In this document: piece by piece, positions 36,820 through 45,998 of the stretch
Position numbering within the stretch: position 1 is the first letter of the stretch
Layout of the letters: each line of letters opens with the position of its first letter
Assembly (NCBI GenBank): GCA_036495525.1
Contig: DASXMR010000076.1
Coordinates: forward strand, 1 to 64,000
DNA: 64,000 bases
Direction of reading: 5' to 3'
Source: DASXMR01 sp036495525
Lineage (GTDB): Bacteria > Actinomycetota > Actinomycetes > Streptosporangiales > Streptosporangiaceae
The notes under the pieces: generated by a model
The model's database searches: none
Seen by the model: the letters and a program-made list of their open reading frames with translations, nothing else
Told to the model about the DNA's origin: nothing
Program-made: the position numbers and the translations under genes

Positions 36820-36927
36820 CAGCCCTCCGCTCTCAGGATCTCACCGGCGTGCGGAGCGCCGCAATCTGGACAGGGGGGAACGTTGCGGCGGCACCGGACC
36901 GCGAGTCTAGCCGCCGCGCTGGCCGGC

Positions 36928-38766
36928 TCAGGCCAGGCTTTCCTGCCAGCCCGTGTGCAGGGCCGAGTACTCGCCGTCGGTGGCCAGCAGGTCCGCCGGC
37001 GAGCCGTCCTCGACGATCTGGCCGTCGTCGATCACCAGTACCCGGTCGGCGATCTCCACCGTCGACAGCCGGTGCGCGATGATCACCGCGGTGCGGCCGG
37101 TGAGGATTGTCCGCAGGGCCGACTGCACCAGCCGCTCGCTCGGAATGTCCAGCAGCGAGGTGGCCTCGTCCAGCACCAGCACGGCCGGCGCGGCCAGGAA
37201 AGCCCGGGCGAAGGAGATGAGCTGGCGCTGGCCGGCGCTGATCCGGCCGCCGCGCTTGCCGACCTGCTGGTCGTAGCCGTCGGGCAGGCCGCTGATGAAC
37301 TCGTCGGCGCCGATGGCCCTGGCCGCGGCCTCGATCTCGGCCCGGCTGGCCGCTGGCTTGCCCAGCTCGATGTTCTCCGCGATGGTGCCGGAGAACAGGA
37401 AGTTCTCCTGGGTGATCATGATGACCTGACGCCGCAGCTCGTCTTCGGACAGCGACCTCAGGTCGACGCCGTCCAGCAGCACCCGTCCCTCATTCGGGTC
37501 GTAGAAGCGGGCGAGCAGCCGGGCGATGGTGGTCTTGCCCGCCCCGGTCGCGCCCACCACCGCGATCGTCTGCCCGGCCGCGATGTCCAGGTCGAGCCTC
37601 GGCAGCACGACAGCCTCGCGGTAGCCGAATCGCACCCCCTCAAAGCGCACCCCCCGTCCGGTGTGCGCGGGGTCTGAGCGGGCCGGGAGCGCAGCCGGAC
37701 TGGCGGGCTCGGGCACTGCTGGCTCCTCGTCGAGCACGCCGGAGATCTTCTCCAGCGCCGCCGCCGCTGACTGGAAGGTGCTGTAGAACTGCGACAGGTC
37801 CTGCAGCGGGTCGAAGAAGCGCTGCAGGTAGAGCAGGAAGGTGACGAGCACGCCCACCTTCATGTCGTGATCGATGACCCGCAGCCCGCCGTAGAGCAGG
37901 ATCGCCACGATCGCGAGGTCGCCCACCATCGTCACGCCGGGAAAGTAAACGGCGAGCAGCCGCTGCGAGCGCAGCGAGGCGTCCGCGTACCCCTCATTCA
38001 GCTCGGTGAAGATCTCCTCGTTGCGCTCCTCCCGGCGGAAGGCCTGGACCGCCCTGATACCGCCGAAGGTCTCCACGAAGTGCACGATGACCAGGGCGAT
38101 GGTCTCCCTGGTCCGGCGGTAGGCCAGCGCCGACTCGCGCCGGAACCACGTCGTCAGCCAGACCAGCGGCAAGAAGCCCGCCATCACCACCAGCGCCAGC
38201 GGCCAGTCGAGCAGCAGCATCCCGGTGCCCACCAGCAGCAGCGTGAACACGGCCGACACCAGCGAGTCGAGGCCCTCGTCGAACATGTCAGAGATGGCGT
38301 CGATGTCGCTGACCTGGCGGGAGATCACCCGGCCGGTGGTGTAGCGCTCGTGGAACGCGACCGGCAGCGCCTGGAAGTGGGCGAACAGCCGCTGCCGCAG
38401 CTCGAGGACCACGCTGCTGCCCATCCGGCCGATCTGCGCGATGAAGTTGCGCGTGCACACCGCCTGGACCAGCACTGCCACGCCGAAACCGATGACCACG
38501 AGCGTCAGCGGGTTCGCGTCATGGGTCCTGACCAGGGCAGGAACGTCGTCTACGCCGATGCCCACCAGCCACGGCCCGGCGAGCGCGGCGATGTTCGCGA
38601 CCACGATCAGGCCGAGGATGAGCAGCGAGGTACGCCGGTGCGGGCGGAGCAGGGAAGTCAGCAGCCGCCTGCTGCGCAGCCGGAGGAAGGCGGCCAGGCT
38701 AGGCGGGATCTCATCAGCTTCCTCTGCGGCGATCCCGCGCCAGGCCGCGGTGGTCTGCTCGGTCAT
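36928..38766 (-). CDS. ABC exporter half-transporter with degenerate signature
   Basis: A 612-residue permease-ATPase fusion. The membrane domain (about 1-330) has six segments, for example LILGLIVVANIAALAGPWLV, LTLVVIGFGVAVLVQAV and LALVVMAGFLPLVWL. The ATPase domain has Walker A VVGATGAGKTTIARLL, the Q-loop in MITQENFLFSGT, a signature that reads RISAGQRQL instead of LSGGQ, Walker B VLVLDEATSLLD with the catalytic Glu, and the switch IIAHRLST. It overlaps its partner gene by 4 bp. The asymmetry fits a heterodimeric exporter. The substrate is unknown. Confidence 0.9.
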   Translation of the reverse strand: MTEQTTAAWRGIAAEEADEIPPSLAAFLRLRSRRLLTSLLRPHRRTSLLILGLIVVANIAALAGPWLVGIGVDDVPALVRTHDANPLTLVVIGFGVAVLVQAVCTRNFIAQIGRMGSSVVLELRQRLFAHFQALPVAFHERYTTGRVISRQVSDIDAISDMFDEGLDSLVSAVFTLLLVGTGMLLLDWPLALVVMAGFLPLVWLTTWFRRESALAYRRTRETIALVIVHFVETFGGIRAVQAFRREERNEEIFTELNEGYADASLRSQRLLAVYFPGVTMVGDLAIVAILLYGGLRVIDHDMKVGVLVTFLLYLQRFFDPLQDLSQFYSTFQSAAAALEKISGVLDEEPAVPEPASPAALPARSDPAHTGRGVRFEGVRFGYREAVVLPRLDLDIAAGQTIAVVGATGAGKTTIARLLARFYDPNEGRVLLDGVDLRSLSEDELRRQVIMITQENFLFSGTIAENIELGKPAASRAEIEAAARAIGADEFISGLPDGYDQQVGKRGGRISAGQRQLISFARAFLAAPAVLVLDEATSLLDIPSERLVQSALRTILTGRTAVIIAHRLSTVEIADRVLVIDDGQIVEDGSPADLLATDGEYSALHTGWQESLA

Positions 38767-40703
38767 CTCCTGGCTCCGGTGAGTCCGTGGTCTGCTGCGT
38801 CCGGCCCCGGTCCGTCCTGCTCGCCGGGCTCGGCAGCGCTCATCAGCTCGCGGTACCGCGGCTCGGCTGCCAGCAGCTCGCGGTGCGTGCCCTGCGCCGC
38901 GATGACGCCGTCGGCCAGCAGCGCTACCCGGTCGGCGAGCATGACCGTTGACGGCCGGTGCGCCACCACGAGCGCGGTCGAGTTCGCCAGCACCTCGCCG
39001 AGCGCCTCGGTCACCCTGGCCTCGGTGTGCACGTCGAGCGCGGACAGCGGGTCATCGAAGATCAGGATCTCCGGCCTGGTCAGGATCGCCCTGGCCAGCG
39101 CCACCCGCTGGCGCTGGCCGCCGGACAGCGCCATGCCCTGCTCGCCGATCCGGGTGTCGAGGCCCCACGGCAGGTCGTAGACGAAGCCGGCCTGGGCCGC
39201 CGCCAGCGCCTGCTCGATGGCCTCCTCGGTCGCTTCCTGCGCACCGAAGCTGACGTTCTCCCGCACGCTGGCCGAGAACAGCGTCGGATCCTCGAACGCG
39301 CAGCCGGTCCTGCGGCGCAACTGCGCCAGCGGCAGCGCCCGGATGTCCGTCCCGTCCAGCCGGATCGCGCCGCCGGTCACCTCGGCGAGCCGCGGCACCA
39401 GCTGCAGCAGGGTGGTCTTTCCCGAGCCCGTGACCCCCACCAGCGCGACCGTCTCGCCCGGCCGCAAGTCGAGGGAGACATCCCTGAGCACCGGGGGAGC
39501 TCCGCCCGGGTAGCTGAAGGCAACGTGGTCGAAGACCAGCCCGCGGCGGGCCGCGGCCGGCGCCGCTGCCGCGGCAGCGGGCGTGGACGCAGCCGGCAGG
39601 GCTGCAGTGCCCGACGGTGCCTGGCCGGCCGCGCTGCCCGGCGGATCGGTGATCGCCGGCGGGGTGTCCAGGATCTCGTAAACGCGCTGCGCCGCGGTGG
39701 CCGCCTCCTGGCCGGTGGCCAGGATGTAGCCCATCGCCTCGATCGGCCAGACCAGCAGCAGGGTCAGGGTGATGAAGGCGACGATGCCCCCGGTGGTCAG
39801 CTGGCCCTTGCCGACCGCGAGGGCGCCGAGCAGCAGGACCAGCCCGATGGCGGCGTTGGGCACCAGGTCGAGGCTCGCCCAGAAGGTGCCGCGCAGCCGC
39901 GCCTTGCTCACCTGGGTCTGATAGAGCCGCCCGGCCCGGCTGCCGTGCTCGGCGGCGGCCTGGTCGCGGCGGCCGAGGGCCTTGAGCACCCGGATCCCGG
40001 TCGCCGCCTCCTCGACGTAGGTCGCCAGGTCGCCCTGCTGGTCCTGGGCGCGGCGCGACAGCACCCGGTAGCGGCGCTCGAACCGCAGGCACAGCAGGCT
40101 GACCGGGAGGAACACGCAGCCGGTGAGCAGGCCGAGGCCAAGGTTGAGCCGGATCAGCAGCAGCACGACCACGACGAAGGTGAAGATGTTGGTGATCAGG
40201 AAGACGATGCCGAACCCGGCGAAGCGCCGGATCGTCGACAGGTCAGTGGTGGCGCGGGACAGCAGCTGCCCCGACTGCCACGAGTCGTGAAACCCGGCGT
40301 CGAGCCGCTGCAGGTGCGCGTAGAGGTCATCGCGCATGTGCTGCTCCAGGCCGGTGACCGCGCTCGCCTGGATCCACCGCCGGTAGAAGTTCAGCCCGAC
40401 GTGGATGATCCCGAGTGCCAGCGCGGCGAGCGCGATCGGCAGCAGCAGGCTGGCCCCTGGCTGGCCTGCCGCGGTGCCGCCCGCCGCCTTGGCAATGGGG
40501 CCGTCAATCGCGGCCTTAGTGAGCAGCGGGATGACCATTTCCGTCGACACGGATATCAGCGCCGCCGCGAGCATCGCCGCGAGCTTCCAGTAGTAAGGGC
40601 GCAGGTACTCGCGGAGCCGTAGCAGCGCGGCGAAGGGCGTCTGCCCGGCAGCTGTCTCGCGGTTACGGGCACGCCGAGACTGACGACCTGGCTGGGGGGG
40701 CAT
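38763..40703 (-). CDS. ABC exporter half-transporter with altered catalytic carboxylate
   Basis: A 646-residue permease-ATPase fusion. After six membrane segments and an Ala/Pro-rich linker (about 375-405), the ATPase domain has Walker A LVGVTGSGKTTLLQL, a canonical LSGGQRQRVALARA signature and Walker B ILIFDDPLSALD, where Asp replaces the usual catalytic Glu. The switch is VVAHRPST. It is the upstream gene of the pair, and its ATGA overlaps the second subunit. With the partner it would form one standard and one degenerate ATP site, as in TM287/288-type drug or lipid exporters. Confidence 0.9.
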   Translation of the reverse strand: MPPQPGRQSRRARNRETAAGQTPFAALLRLREYLRPYYWKLAAMLAAALISVSTEMVIPLLTKAAIDGPIAKAAGGTAAGQPGASLLLPIALAALALGIIHVGLNFYRRWIQASAVTGLEQHMRDDLYAHLQRLDAGFHDSWQSGQLLSRATTDLSTIRRFAGFGIVFLITNIFTFVVVVLLLIRLNLGLGLLTGCVFLPVSLLCLRFERRYRVLSRRAQDQQGDLATYVEEAATGIRVLKALGRRDQAAAEHGSRAGRLYQTQVSKARLRGTFWASLDLVPNAAIGLVLLLGALAVGKGQLTTGGIVAFITLTLLLVWPIEAMGYILATGQEAATAAQRVYEILDTPPAITDPPGSAAGQAPSGTAALPAASTPAAAAAAPAAARRGLVFDHVAFSYPGGAPPVLRDVSLDLRPGETVALVGVTGSGKTTLLQLVPRLAEVTGGAIRLDGTDIRALPLAQLRRRTGCAFEDPTLFSASVRENVSFGAQEATEEAIEQALAAAQAGFVYDLPWGLDTRIGEQGMALSGGQRQRVALARAILTRPEILIFDDPLSALDVHTEARVTEALGEVLANSTALVVAHRPSTVMLADRVALLADGVIAAQGTHRELLAAEPRYRELMSAAEPGEQDGPGPDAADHGLTGARR

Positions 40704-40894
40704 TATCCGCAGGTTAATCGGGTAGCAGGGCCGCTGTCATCTGCATTTCGGGCGAGCCATACCGGCACTACTGCCGCTCGCCCAGCCAGGCGGCGGCCGG
40801 CCGGCCGCGCGCAGGCTGGTCAACATGGGCCAACTCTGGCACTCTGGCTAGGCGCCCGGGCCGTGCCGTGGCGGGCGCCGTCCGGGGAGGGGAC

Positions 40895-41701
40895 ATGGCA
40901 CGAACCAGTTCCTCGGGGCTGACGGCTGCGGCGCTTGAGCCTGCTCCGGTGTTAGCGAGTTATCACGAGGGCGTCAGCGCTGTCTGCGCCCTCGCGGCGC
41001 GGTTCACCGGGACGGACTGGGACGCCCCGACCCCGTGTGCCGAGTGGCGTGCCGCCGACCTGGCCGGGCACCTGCGCTGCGTGGCCGATGACTACCACGA
41101 GTATCTCGACCACGCGCCAGCGAGCCGGCTGGCCAGGCTGATGGCCGCCGGGCCCCGCCCCGACACGCTGGAGCGCAAGCTGGCCAGGCAGAACGCGGCG
41201 GAGCTGGCCGCGCTGCCCGACGTGCCGCCGGGCGAGCACGTGGCCGCCTTCGCGGTGTCGGCGCGCGAGTACGCGAGCCGGCTGCCGGCGGTCTGGGACC
41301 TGCCCCATCACCGCTACCGCGAGATTGTCGTCACGGTCGCCGCGATGGCGGGCGCCGCCGGCGCCGAATGGCACCTGCACGCCTGGGACCTGGCCAGCTC
41401 GGCCGGCCTCGAGCACCGGCCGGCCGAGCCGGCGCTGGTGCTGGCCGGCTGGCGCGCCGGGATGCCGCAGCTCCAGGCCGCCGCGCGTGATCCTGGCCGG
41501 CCGGCGGGCTGCGGCCGCAGCCATGGCGGGCTCCGGTCGCTGCGCCGCGCTGGTGCCGGGCTGGCCGTCCGGCGCGGCCGGCGGTCACCGGTGTCGGCTA
41601 GCCGGCTGCGCGTGCTGCTGCACGTCGACTGGCAGCGGGCGCGGGAATGCGCCGACCCGTGGCATACGCTGCTGCTGGCCACCGGGCGGGCACCGCAGTA
41701 A
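40895..41701 (+). CDS. DinB-like maleylpyruvate isomerase N-terminal domain protein
   Basis: A 268-residue protein of the TIGR03086/MDMPI_N type. CAEWRAADLAGHLRCVADDYHEYL near residues 48-70 (split by turns) holds the first His. EWHLHAWDLASSAG in the middle holds the other His residues of the metal site. Members of the family use mycothiol or have unknown roles. The ATG at 40895 is preceded by GGGGAGGGG. The last 70 residues are Arg-rich and look less conserved, but end in DPWHTLLLATGRAP, the usual family end, so no frameshift is called. It precedes the desulfurase-like gene by 40 bp. Confidence 0.75.
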   Translation: MARTSSSGLTAAALEPAPVLASYHEGVSAVCALAARFTGTDWDAPTPCAEWRAADLAGHLRCVADDYHEYLDHAPASRLARLMAAGPRPDTLERKLARQNAAELAALPDVPPGEHVAAFAVSAREYASRLPAVWDLPHHRYREIVVTVAAMAGAAGAEWHLHAWDLASSAGLEHRPAEPALVLAGWRAGMPQLQAAARDPGRPAGCGRSHGGLRSLRRAGAGLAVRRGRRSPVSASRLRVLLHVDWQRARECADPWHTLLLATGRAPQ

Positions 41702-41741
41702 GCCGAGCGCCGCCGCCCGGCTACTGAGGAGGTCGGGACGG

Positions 41742-42947
41742 ATGGCATTCGAACCTGGCCGGGTGCGCGCGCAGTACCCGGCGCTCGCCGACGGGCACGC
41801 TTACCTGGACGGCGCGGCTGGCACCCAGCTGCCGGACAGCGTCATCGATGCGATCAGCGGCGCTTACCGCGCGGGCATCGGGAACGACGGCGGCGCCTTC
41901 CCCGCCAGCCGGCGCTCCGACGCGATCACCGCCGAGTGCCGGCGGGCGGTCGCTGACCTGGTTGGCGGCGAGCCCGAGGGGGTGATCCTCGGCCCGAACA
42001 TGACCACCCTGACCTACCGGATGGCGTCGGCGCTGGCGGCTGCCTGGCGGCCAGGCGACGAGGTCATCGTGACCCGGCTCGACCATGACGCGAACGTGCG
42101 GCCCTGGGTGCAGGCAGCTGCCAGGGCCGGCGCGACCGTGCGCTGGGCCGAGGTTGACACGGTCACCGGGGAGCTGCCTGCCGCGCAGTTCGCCGAGCTG
42201 GTCAGCGAGCGCACGGCCCTGGTCGCGGTCAGCGCGGCCAGCAACCTGATCGGCACCCGCCCGGACGTGCCGGCGATCACCGCGCTGGCCCGGTCAGCCG
42301 GCGCGCTCAGCTACGTCGACGGCGTGCACGCGACGCCGCACGGCCCGGTCGACATGGCTGCGCTGGGCACCGACTTCTACGTCACCAGCGCCTACAAGTG
42401 GTCTGGCCCGCACATCGGAGCGCTGGTCGCGTCGCCTGCGCTGCTCGAGACGCTGCACACCGACAAGCTGGCGCCCGCGCCGGGCACCGTGCCCGAGCGA
42501 TTCGAGCGCGGCACCCCGCCGTTCGCCGACCTGGCCGGGGTCAGCGCCGCTGTGGCGCACCTGGCCTCGCTAGACGACGCAGCCGGGGGCAGCATGCGGC
42601 AGCGGCTGCTGCGATCGATGGCCGCGGCCGAGTCGCATGAGCAGGAGCTGTTCGGCCGGCTGCTCGGCGGCCTGGAGTCGATGAACCACGTGCGCAGCTA
42701 TGGCAAGGCGGCGAACCGGACGGCGACCGCGTACTTCAGCGTCGCCGGGCACACCCCGCGGCAAGTCGCCGAGCACTGCGCGCGGCGCCAGGTCAACGTG
42801 TGGAACGGCGATAACTACGCGTGGGAGCTGGCCGGGGCACTCGGGCTGCGCGAGGCCGGCGGCGCAGTGCGAGCTGGGCTGGTGCACTACAACGACGCCT
42901 CGGATGTCAGCTGCCTGCTGGCCGCGATCGCCGAGCTAGCCGGCTGA
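41742..42947 (+). CDS. Cysteine desulfurase-like PLP enzyme
   Basis: A 401-residue fold-type I PLP enzyme of the TIGR01976 desulfurase-like group. AYLDGAAGTQLP opens the domain, VIVTRLDHDANVRPW marks the PLP ring region, SYVDGVHATPHGPVD contains the cofactor Asp, and FYVTSAYKWSGPHIG carries the Schiff-base Lys. The catalytic Cys loop of true IscS/SufS is not clearly present, so sulfur transfer is uncertain. The enzyme may act as a selenocysteine- or kynureninase-like lyase. The ATG at 41742 has GAGGAGG upstream. It is convergent with the acetyltransferase gene, with 9 bp between. Confidence 0.88.
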   Translation: MAFEPGRVRAQYPALADGHAYLDGAAGTQLPDSVIDAISGAYRAGIGNDGGAFPASRRSDAITAECRRAVADLVGGEPEGVILGPNMTTLTYRMASALAAAWRPGDEVIVTRLDHDANVRPWVQAAARAGATVRWAEVDTVTGELPAAQFAELVSERTALVAVSAASNLIGTRPDVPAITALARSAGALSYVDGVHATPHGPVDMAALGTDFYVTSAYKWSGPHIGALVASPALLETLHTDKLAPAPGTVPERFERGTPPFADLAGVSAAVAHLASLDDAAGGSMRQRLLRSMAAAESHEQELFGRLLGGLESMNHVRSYGKAANRTATAYFSVAGHTPRQVAEHCARRQVNVWNGDNYAWELAGALGLREAGGAVRAGLVHYNDASDVSCLLAAIAELAG

Positions 42948-42956
42948 GCCTCGCCG

Positions 42957-43394
42957 CTAGCCGAAGCTGTAGCGGTACACCCGCGAGTCGCGCTGCCGGA
43001 AGCCGACCCGCTCGTACAGCCGGCCTGCGGCCTGCCTTGACGGCCGCGAGGTCAGGTCGACCCGGCGGGCACCGGCCTGCTCGGCCAGCGTGAGCGCCTC
43101 GCGGGTCAGCTTCTCGCCGATGCCCAGCCCGCGCGCCGCCTCGTCCACGACGACGTCCTCGATGATGGCCTGCAGCCCGGTGGGGATGGGGAACATCACC
43201 AGGGTCAGCGACCCGGCGATGCGGCCGTCCCAGCGGGCCACCAGCACCGTGCTCGACGCGGCCGTGACGACCGTCTGCAGCGCCGCGCGGTCGATCGCCG
43301 CCGCCGACGTCGACAGCTGCGGCAGCAGCCGGCCGAATGCCTCTGCCACCTCGTCGGTGATCTCGCTCAGGACTTCTATCTGGACGGCCACCAC
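42957..43394 (-). CDS. GNAT family N-acetyltransferase
   Basis: About 145 residues with the GNAT fold. Motif A, the acetyl-CoA pyrophosphate loop, is EDVVVDEAARGLGIGEKL near residues 75-92. Motif B is RVDLTSRPSRQAAGRLYERVGF, split by its turn, ending with the typical aromatic RVYRYSF. The frame is open to 43523. The tandem GTGs at 43394 and 43391 are the best starts, since the upstream part is Ala/Pro-rich and the domain begins right after. The acceptor is unknown. It is divergent from the patatin gene by 95 bp. Confidence 0.85.
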   Translation of the reverse strand: MVAVQIEVLSEITDEVAEAFGRLLPQLSTSAAAIDRAALQTVVTAASSTVLVARWDGRIAGSLTLVMFPIPTGLQAIIEDVVVDEAARGLGIGEKLTREALTLAEQAGARRVDLTSRPSRQAAGRLYERVGFRQRDSRVYRYSFG

Positions 43395-43489
43395 GGCACA
43401 GTACCGCGCCCGGTGGCTGGTAGCCGGGCCGGCGGCGGCCGGGCCGGCGCAAGCGAGCCCGTCACCGGCCTTGGCGGAGGGCGCGGGCG

Positions 43490-44386
43490 ATGGTGTATGA
43501 AATGGCCATGCAGCATCGGGCACTCGTGCTAGGCAGCGGCGGCGTCACCGGCGTCGCGTGGGAAGTGGGCATGATCGCCGGGCTGGCCGAGCACGGCATC
43601 GACCTGACCGAGGCGGACCTCGTCGTCGGCACGTCGGCTGGCTCGGTCGTCGGCGTCGACGTCCGCTCGGGCGTCAGCATCTCGGACATCTACGCGCAGC
43701 AGCTCGCGCCGCCTGGCGATGAGCCATTCGCCCGGATGGGCCCCAGGGTCATCGCCGGGCTGCTCCGGTCCATGGTGCTGACCAGGGACCCGGTCCGGGC
43801 GCGCCGCCGGATCGGCCGGCTGGCACTGGCCGCGCGGACCGAGCCTGAGCAGCACCGACGCGGGGTGATCGCCTCCCGGCTGCCGGTGCACGAGTGGCCG
43901 GCCCGGCGGCTGGTGGTGACCGCCGTCGACGCGGGCACGGGGGAGTTCACCACGTTCGACGCGGCGAGCGGGGTCAGCCTGGTCGACGCCGTCGGCGCCA
44001 GCTGTGCGGTGCCCGGCGTGTGGCCGCCGGTCAGCATCGGCGGCCGCCGCTACATCGACGGCGGGATGAGGGCGACCGCGAACGTCGACCTGGCCGCTGG
44101 CTACCGGCAGGTGGTTGTCATCGCGCCCCTGCCAAGGGGCGTGGGCCGCATCGCCGGGGTGGCCCGCCAGGTCGCTGAGCTGCCCGGCAGCCCCAGCGTC
44201 GCGGTGATCGTGCCCGGTAAGGCGGCGGTCAGCGCGATCGGCCGTAACCTGCTCGACCCGGCGAGCCGCCAGTCGGCCGCCAGGGCCGGCTACGCGCAGG
44301 CCGCGACCGAGGCTGAGCGGATCGGCGCCGTCTGGCTCGCCGGGCGCTCGGCCGCTGACGAGCCGGACCCGGCGGCGGGCGGCTGA
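43490..44386 (+). CDS. Patatin-like phospholipase
   Basis: A 298-residue acyl hydrolase. The oxyanion loop is VLGSGGVTGVAWEVG near residue 15. The nucleophile motif GxSxG is VVGTSAGSVVG near 47. The catalytic Asp is in RRYIDGGMR. These form the Ser-Asp dyad of patatins, which release fatty acids from phospholipids or other esters. No signal peptide is seen, so it acts in the cytoplasm. The ATG at 43490 has GGAGGG upstream; ATGs at 43502 and 43508 are alternatives. It ends before a large hairpin shared with the convergent sigma gene. Confidence 0.9.
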   Translation: MVYEMAMQHRALVLGSGGVTGVAWEVGMIAGLAEHGIDLTEADLVVGTSAGSVVGVDVRSGVSISDIYAQQLAPPGDEPFARMGPRVIAGLLRSMVLTRDPVRARRRIGRLALAARTEPEQHRRGVIASRLPVHEWPARRLVVTAVDAGTGEFTTFDAASGVSLVDAVGASCAVPGVWPPVSIGGRRYIDGGMRATANVDLAAGYRQVVVIAPLPRGVGRIAGVARQVAELPGSPSVAVIVPGKAAVSAIGRNLLDPASRQSAARAGYAQAATEAERIGAVWLAGRSAADEPDPAAGG

Positions 44387-44511
44387 CCCGGCCGGTGCTG
44401 GCGCTGGGCGAAGGCGAGCCGGCCGCCGGGCACTGGCAGTGGACGGGCGCAGCGGCCGAGGAGCTGCCGTTCATGACCCAGCGACCGAGGTGGTCATCGC
44501 CGGGCCGGTCA

Positions 44512-44556
44512 GCCAGCGAGCCGGGCCCGGCGGGAGGTCGGGCCCGGCTCGCTGGC
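44512..44556. terminator. 18-bp perfect hairpin between patatin and sigma factor genes
   Basis: GCCAGCGAGCCGGGCCCG (44512-44529) pairs exactly with CGGGCCCGGCTCGCTGGC (44539-44556) around a 9-nt loop. It is placed between convergent stops (44386 and 44585) and can work in both directions. No U-tract on either side. Confidence 0.75.
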
Positions 44557-44584
44557 ATGACGGCGGCTCAGTGAGCTGAGCCGG

Positions 44585-45835
44585 TCAGACGGCGTAATCC
44601 AGCAGGGGCTGGGCGCGGCTTGGGTGGCGCAGCTTGGACAGCGACTGCTTCTCCAGCTGCCTGATCCGCTCCCTGGTCAGGCCAAGCGCCTTGCCGATCT
44701 CATCCAGCGTGTGCGGGTTGCCGTCGTACAGGCCGAACCGCATCGCCATGATCGTCGCCTCGCGCGGGGTCAGCGCGTCCAGCGCGTGCCGCAGCTGGTC
44801 GGCCATCAGCTGGCGGTCCACCAGCTCAGCGGCCTCCGGGGCGTCCACGTCCTCAATCAGGTCGCCGATGCTCGTCTCGCCGTCCTCGCCGATGGTGGAG
44901 TCCAGGCTGATCGGCTGCCTGCTGGTGCGCAGCAGCTCCTCGATCTGGTCCGGCGTGCGGTCCAGCTCGACGGCCAGCTCCTCGGGGGTCGGCTCCCGGC
45001 CGAGCCGCTGGTGCATGTCGCGCTCGACCCGGCTCAGCTTGCTGAGCATCTCCAGCACGTGCACCGGCAGCCTGATGGTCCTGGCCGAGTCGGCGAAACC
45101 GCGCTGGATCGCCTGCCTGATCCACCACATGGCGTAGGTGGAGAACTTGTAGCCCTTGCTGTAGTCGAACTTCTCCACAGCCCTGATCAGGCCGAGGTTG
45201 CCCTCCTGCACCACGTCGAGCAGTGACAGGCCGCGGTCGCTGTACTTCTTGGCTACCGAGACGACCAGCCGGAGGTTGGCCTCCAGCATGTGCGCCTTGG
45301 CCCGGCGGCCGTCCTGGGCCACCGCCTCCAGGTCGGCACGGTAACCGCGGGACAGGCCGGACTCGGTCTCGAGCTTGTGCTCGGCGTACAGGCCCGCCTC
45401 GATCCGCTTGGCGAGGTTGACCTCCTCCTCGGCGGTCAGCAGGCTGGTGCGGCCGATCGACTTGAGGTAGGTGTGCACCGAGTCACCCATGACCGAGGTC
45501 TGGTCGTCGAGGTCCACCTCGACTGACATGTCAGCGGCCGCCAGCCGGGCGGTGCCCTGGCTGGCAGCGGGCGGCTGGCCGCCGGCTGCGGCGGTCTCGG
45601 TCGCGACTTCGGCCTGCTCGTCGGCCGCCTCGTTGCCGAGCTGCACGCCGGCCTCGGCCAGCTCACGGAGGATGGAGCGGGCCTCAGTCGGCGAGATGCG
45701 CGCCTGCTCAAGCGCGGCTCGCAGGTCGGGCAGGGACAGGTAACCCTGGCCGCGGCCGTGCTGGATCAGCTCGTCCACGTGGGACAGGGTCGCCTCATCG
45801 TCGTGTCTCCGCGACGCGGTCGCGCTCCTCGGCAT
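44585..45835 (-). CDS. RNA polymerase sigma-70 factor, primary-like (group 1/2)
   Basis: A 416-residue sigma factor. An N-terminal helical part (about 15-75) is followed by region 1.2 (DSVHTYLKSIGRTSLLTAEEEV), region 2 (RLVVSVAKKYSDRGLSLLD, QEGNLGLIRAVEKFDYSKG, FSTYAMWWIRQAIQRG), region 3 (LPVHVLEMLSKLSRVERDM) and region 4 (LTPREATIMAMRFGLYDG, TLDEIGKALGLTRERIRQ). It recognises ordinary -10/-35 promoters like HrdB/SigA or SigB; which of these cannot be decided here. The ATG at 45835 has GGGAGGTG 5 nt upstream; the frame opens at 45892. An ECF-type promoter candidate lies about 120 bp upstream, which favours a stress-linked group 2 role. Confidence 0.9.
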   Translation of the reverse strand: MPRSATASRRHDDEATLSHVDELIQHGRGQGYLSLPDLRAALEQARISPTEARSILRELAEAGVQLGNEAADEQAEVATETAAAGGQPPAASQGTARLAAADMSVEVDLDDQTSVMGDSVHTYLKSIGRTSLLTAEEEVNLAKRIEAGLYAEHKLETESGLSRGYRADLEAVAQDGRRAKAHMLEANLRLVVSVAKKYSDRGLSLLDVVQEGNLGLIRAVEKFDYSKGYKFSTYAMWWIRQAIQRGFADSARTIRLPVHVLEMLSKLSRVERDMHQRLGREPTPEELAVELDRTPDQIEELLRTSRQPISLDSTIGEDGETSIGDLIEDVDAPEAAELVDRQLMADQLRHALDALTPREATIMAMRFGLYDGNPHTLDEIGKALGLTRERIRQLEKQSLSKLRHPSRAQPLLDYAV

Positions 45836-45952
45836 GAGACACCTCCCTTCGTGGGCGCACACTGGGCATGCGCTCTGGTCCGCGCCCGGCAAGTGCCTGG
45901 GGTGGGCGGGGGCCCGAACTCTTGGTATTGTGCAGCGCGGGCATTATGTAGT

Positions 45953-45978
45953 AACGCTCTGCGCGGCTGATTGTTCCC
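45953..45978 (-). promoter_or_regulatory. ECF-type promoter candidate of the sigma factor gene
   Basis: Read on the minus strand, GGGAAC (45978-45973) is followed after 17 nt by GTT (45955-45953), close to the GGAAC/GTT pattern of SigE/SigH/SigR-type promoters. A TACATAAT stretch lies right after it and could be a second -10 element. The start codon is about 118 nt further. Confidence 0.45.
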
Positions 45979-45998
45979 GTCTGGGTACCGCGCGCCCG

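Noticed and set aside
40895..41701. Possible frameshift near the end of the DinB-like gene
   Set aside because: The Arg-rich stretch looked suspicious, but the frame ends in the normal family terminus DPWHTLLLATGR, so no break is needed.
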